Part shown: positions 38,117 to 38,366 of the stretch, piece by piece
Layout: each line of letters starts with the position of its first letter
Numbering within the stretch: position 1 is the stretch's first letter
Source: a virus
Length of the DNA: 38,366 nt
IMG/VR virus record: IMGVR_UViG_3300044641_004545
Location: 1 to 38,366 of that record
Reading direction: 5' to 3' (one strand)
Position numbers and translations under genes: made by a program
Notes under the pieces: model-generated
The model's input: only the letters and a program-made list of their open reading frames with translations
Told to the model about the DNA's origin: nothing
Databases searched by the model: none

Positions 38117-38366
38117 CCCGCCAAGATTCGATCCAGCAGCCGTGAAGCGTGCCGTCGAGCGTGAAATGAACGCCCTGGCGACGGACGTGCTGGCCGAGGC
38201 AAAGCGGCAGGTTCCGCTCGAGAAGGGCATCCTCCGCCGCAGCGGCACGAAAGAAATCGGCTGGCAAGGTGACAGGGTCGTAGCGGTGATTTCATTCAAC
38301 ACTCCTTACGCCGCATATCAGCATGAGGGCATCGGGTTCCGCCACCCCCGGGGCGGGAAGGCAAAG
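38109..38366 (+). CDS. Head-tail connector / tail completion protein (HK97 gp10-like), 5' part
   Basis: This is the first part of a gene that runs off the window and continues at bases 1-208, because the contig ends overlap. It starts at GTG 38109, just before the stop of the MuF-like gene (38114-38116), which suggests translational coupling. The joined product is about 112 residues. It has a charged helical N-terminus, the phrase TPYAAYQHEG and then GGKAKYLEDPL. That pattern is typical of the HK97 gp10 / minor capsid family, which sits at the head-tail joint. Its place after two connector genes and before the tail terminator fits. The family call is by recognition of motifs, not by alignment. 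Confidence 0.7.
   Translation, partial: MSSPPRFDPAAVKRAVEREMNALATDVLAEAKRQVPLEKGILRRSGTKEIGWQGDRVVAVISFNTPYAAYQHEGIGFRHPRGGKAK

Overview
The window is essentially the whole genome of a high-G+C tailed dsDNA phage (siphovirus, HK97-fold head). The last 127 bases (38240-38366) repeat the first 127 exactly, so the contig closes into a circle of 38,239 bp and one gene crosses the join. The likely host is a Gram-positive actinobacterium. The reasons are the G+C content, the frequent GTG starts and TAGTG stop/start overlaps, the strong AAGGAG ribosome sites, the actinophage-like virion and early proteins, two peptidoglycan lysins with no spanins, and no lysin B (which argues against a mycolic-acid host). 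No integrase, excisionase, repressor, DNA polymerase, primase or replicative helicase was recognised, so a lytic phage that replicates with host machinery is the simplest reading.

Layout on the circle. (1) 25994-38366, continuing 1-651: packaging and head. Order: small and large terminase, portal, scaffold, a C5-cytosine methyltransferase, membrane protein, 25-aa microprotein, HNH nuclease, major capsid protein, a fibre island, head-tail connectors, a MuF-like protein, tail completion and terminator proteins. (2) 716-10549: tail. Order: major tail protein, frameshifted tail chaperone, tape measure, Gly-rich tip protein with small partner, Dit-like and Tal-like baseplate proteins, a jelly-roll protein. 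(3) 10546-12244: lysis (XhlA-like protein, M15 peptidase, holin, amidase). (4) 12249-13849: metallophosphoesterase and a hypothetical gene, ending at a hairpin that faces (5) the only leftward operon (four tiny genes, 14847-13978). (6) 14958-19263: a 7-deazaguanine DNA-modification cassette (QueD, QueE, FolE, ParB-like, DpdA-like, a His/Asp-rich 95-aa protein, QueC). (7) 19264-19644: the largest gene-free region, with C-tracts and a strong early promoter. (8) 19645-25897: early region of small genes, including a Lys-rich nucleoid-like protein, a Rad52/ERF-like annealing protein with an SSB-type tail, a RusA-type resolvase and a possible replication accessory protein.

How it works together. 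FolE, QueD, QueE and QueC make preQ0 from GTP. The DpdA-like transglycosylase would insert it into phage DNA, with the ParB-like and 95-aa proteins as likely partners, so the virion DNA should resist host restriction. The phage also carries a cytosine methyltransferase, but its C-terminal third appears to be in the wrong frame over about 70 codons. A Gly-rich tip protein plus small partner gene occurs twice, once in the tail module and once in a fibre island inside the head module. These points, and the small undescribed gene inside the deazaguanine cassette, are the most interesting features.
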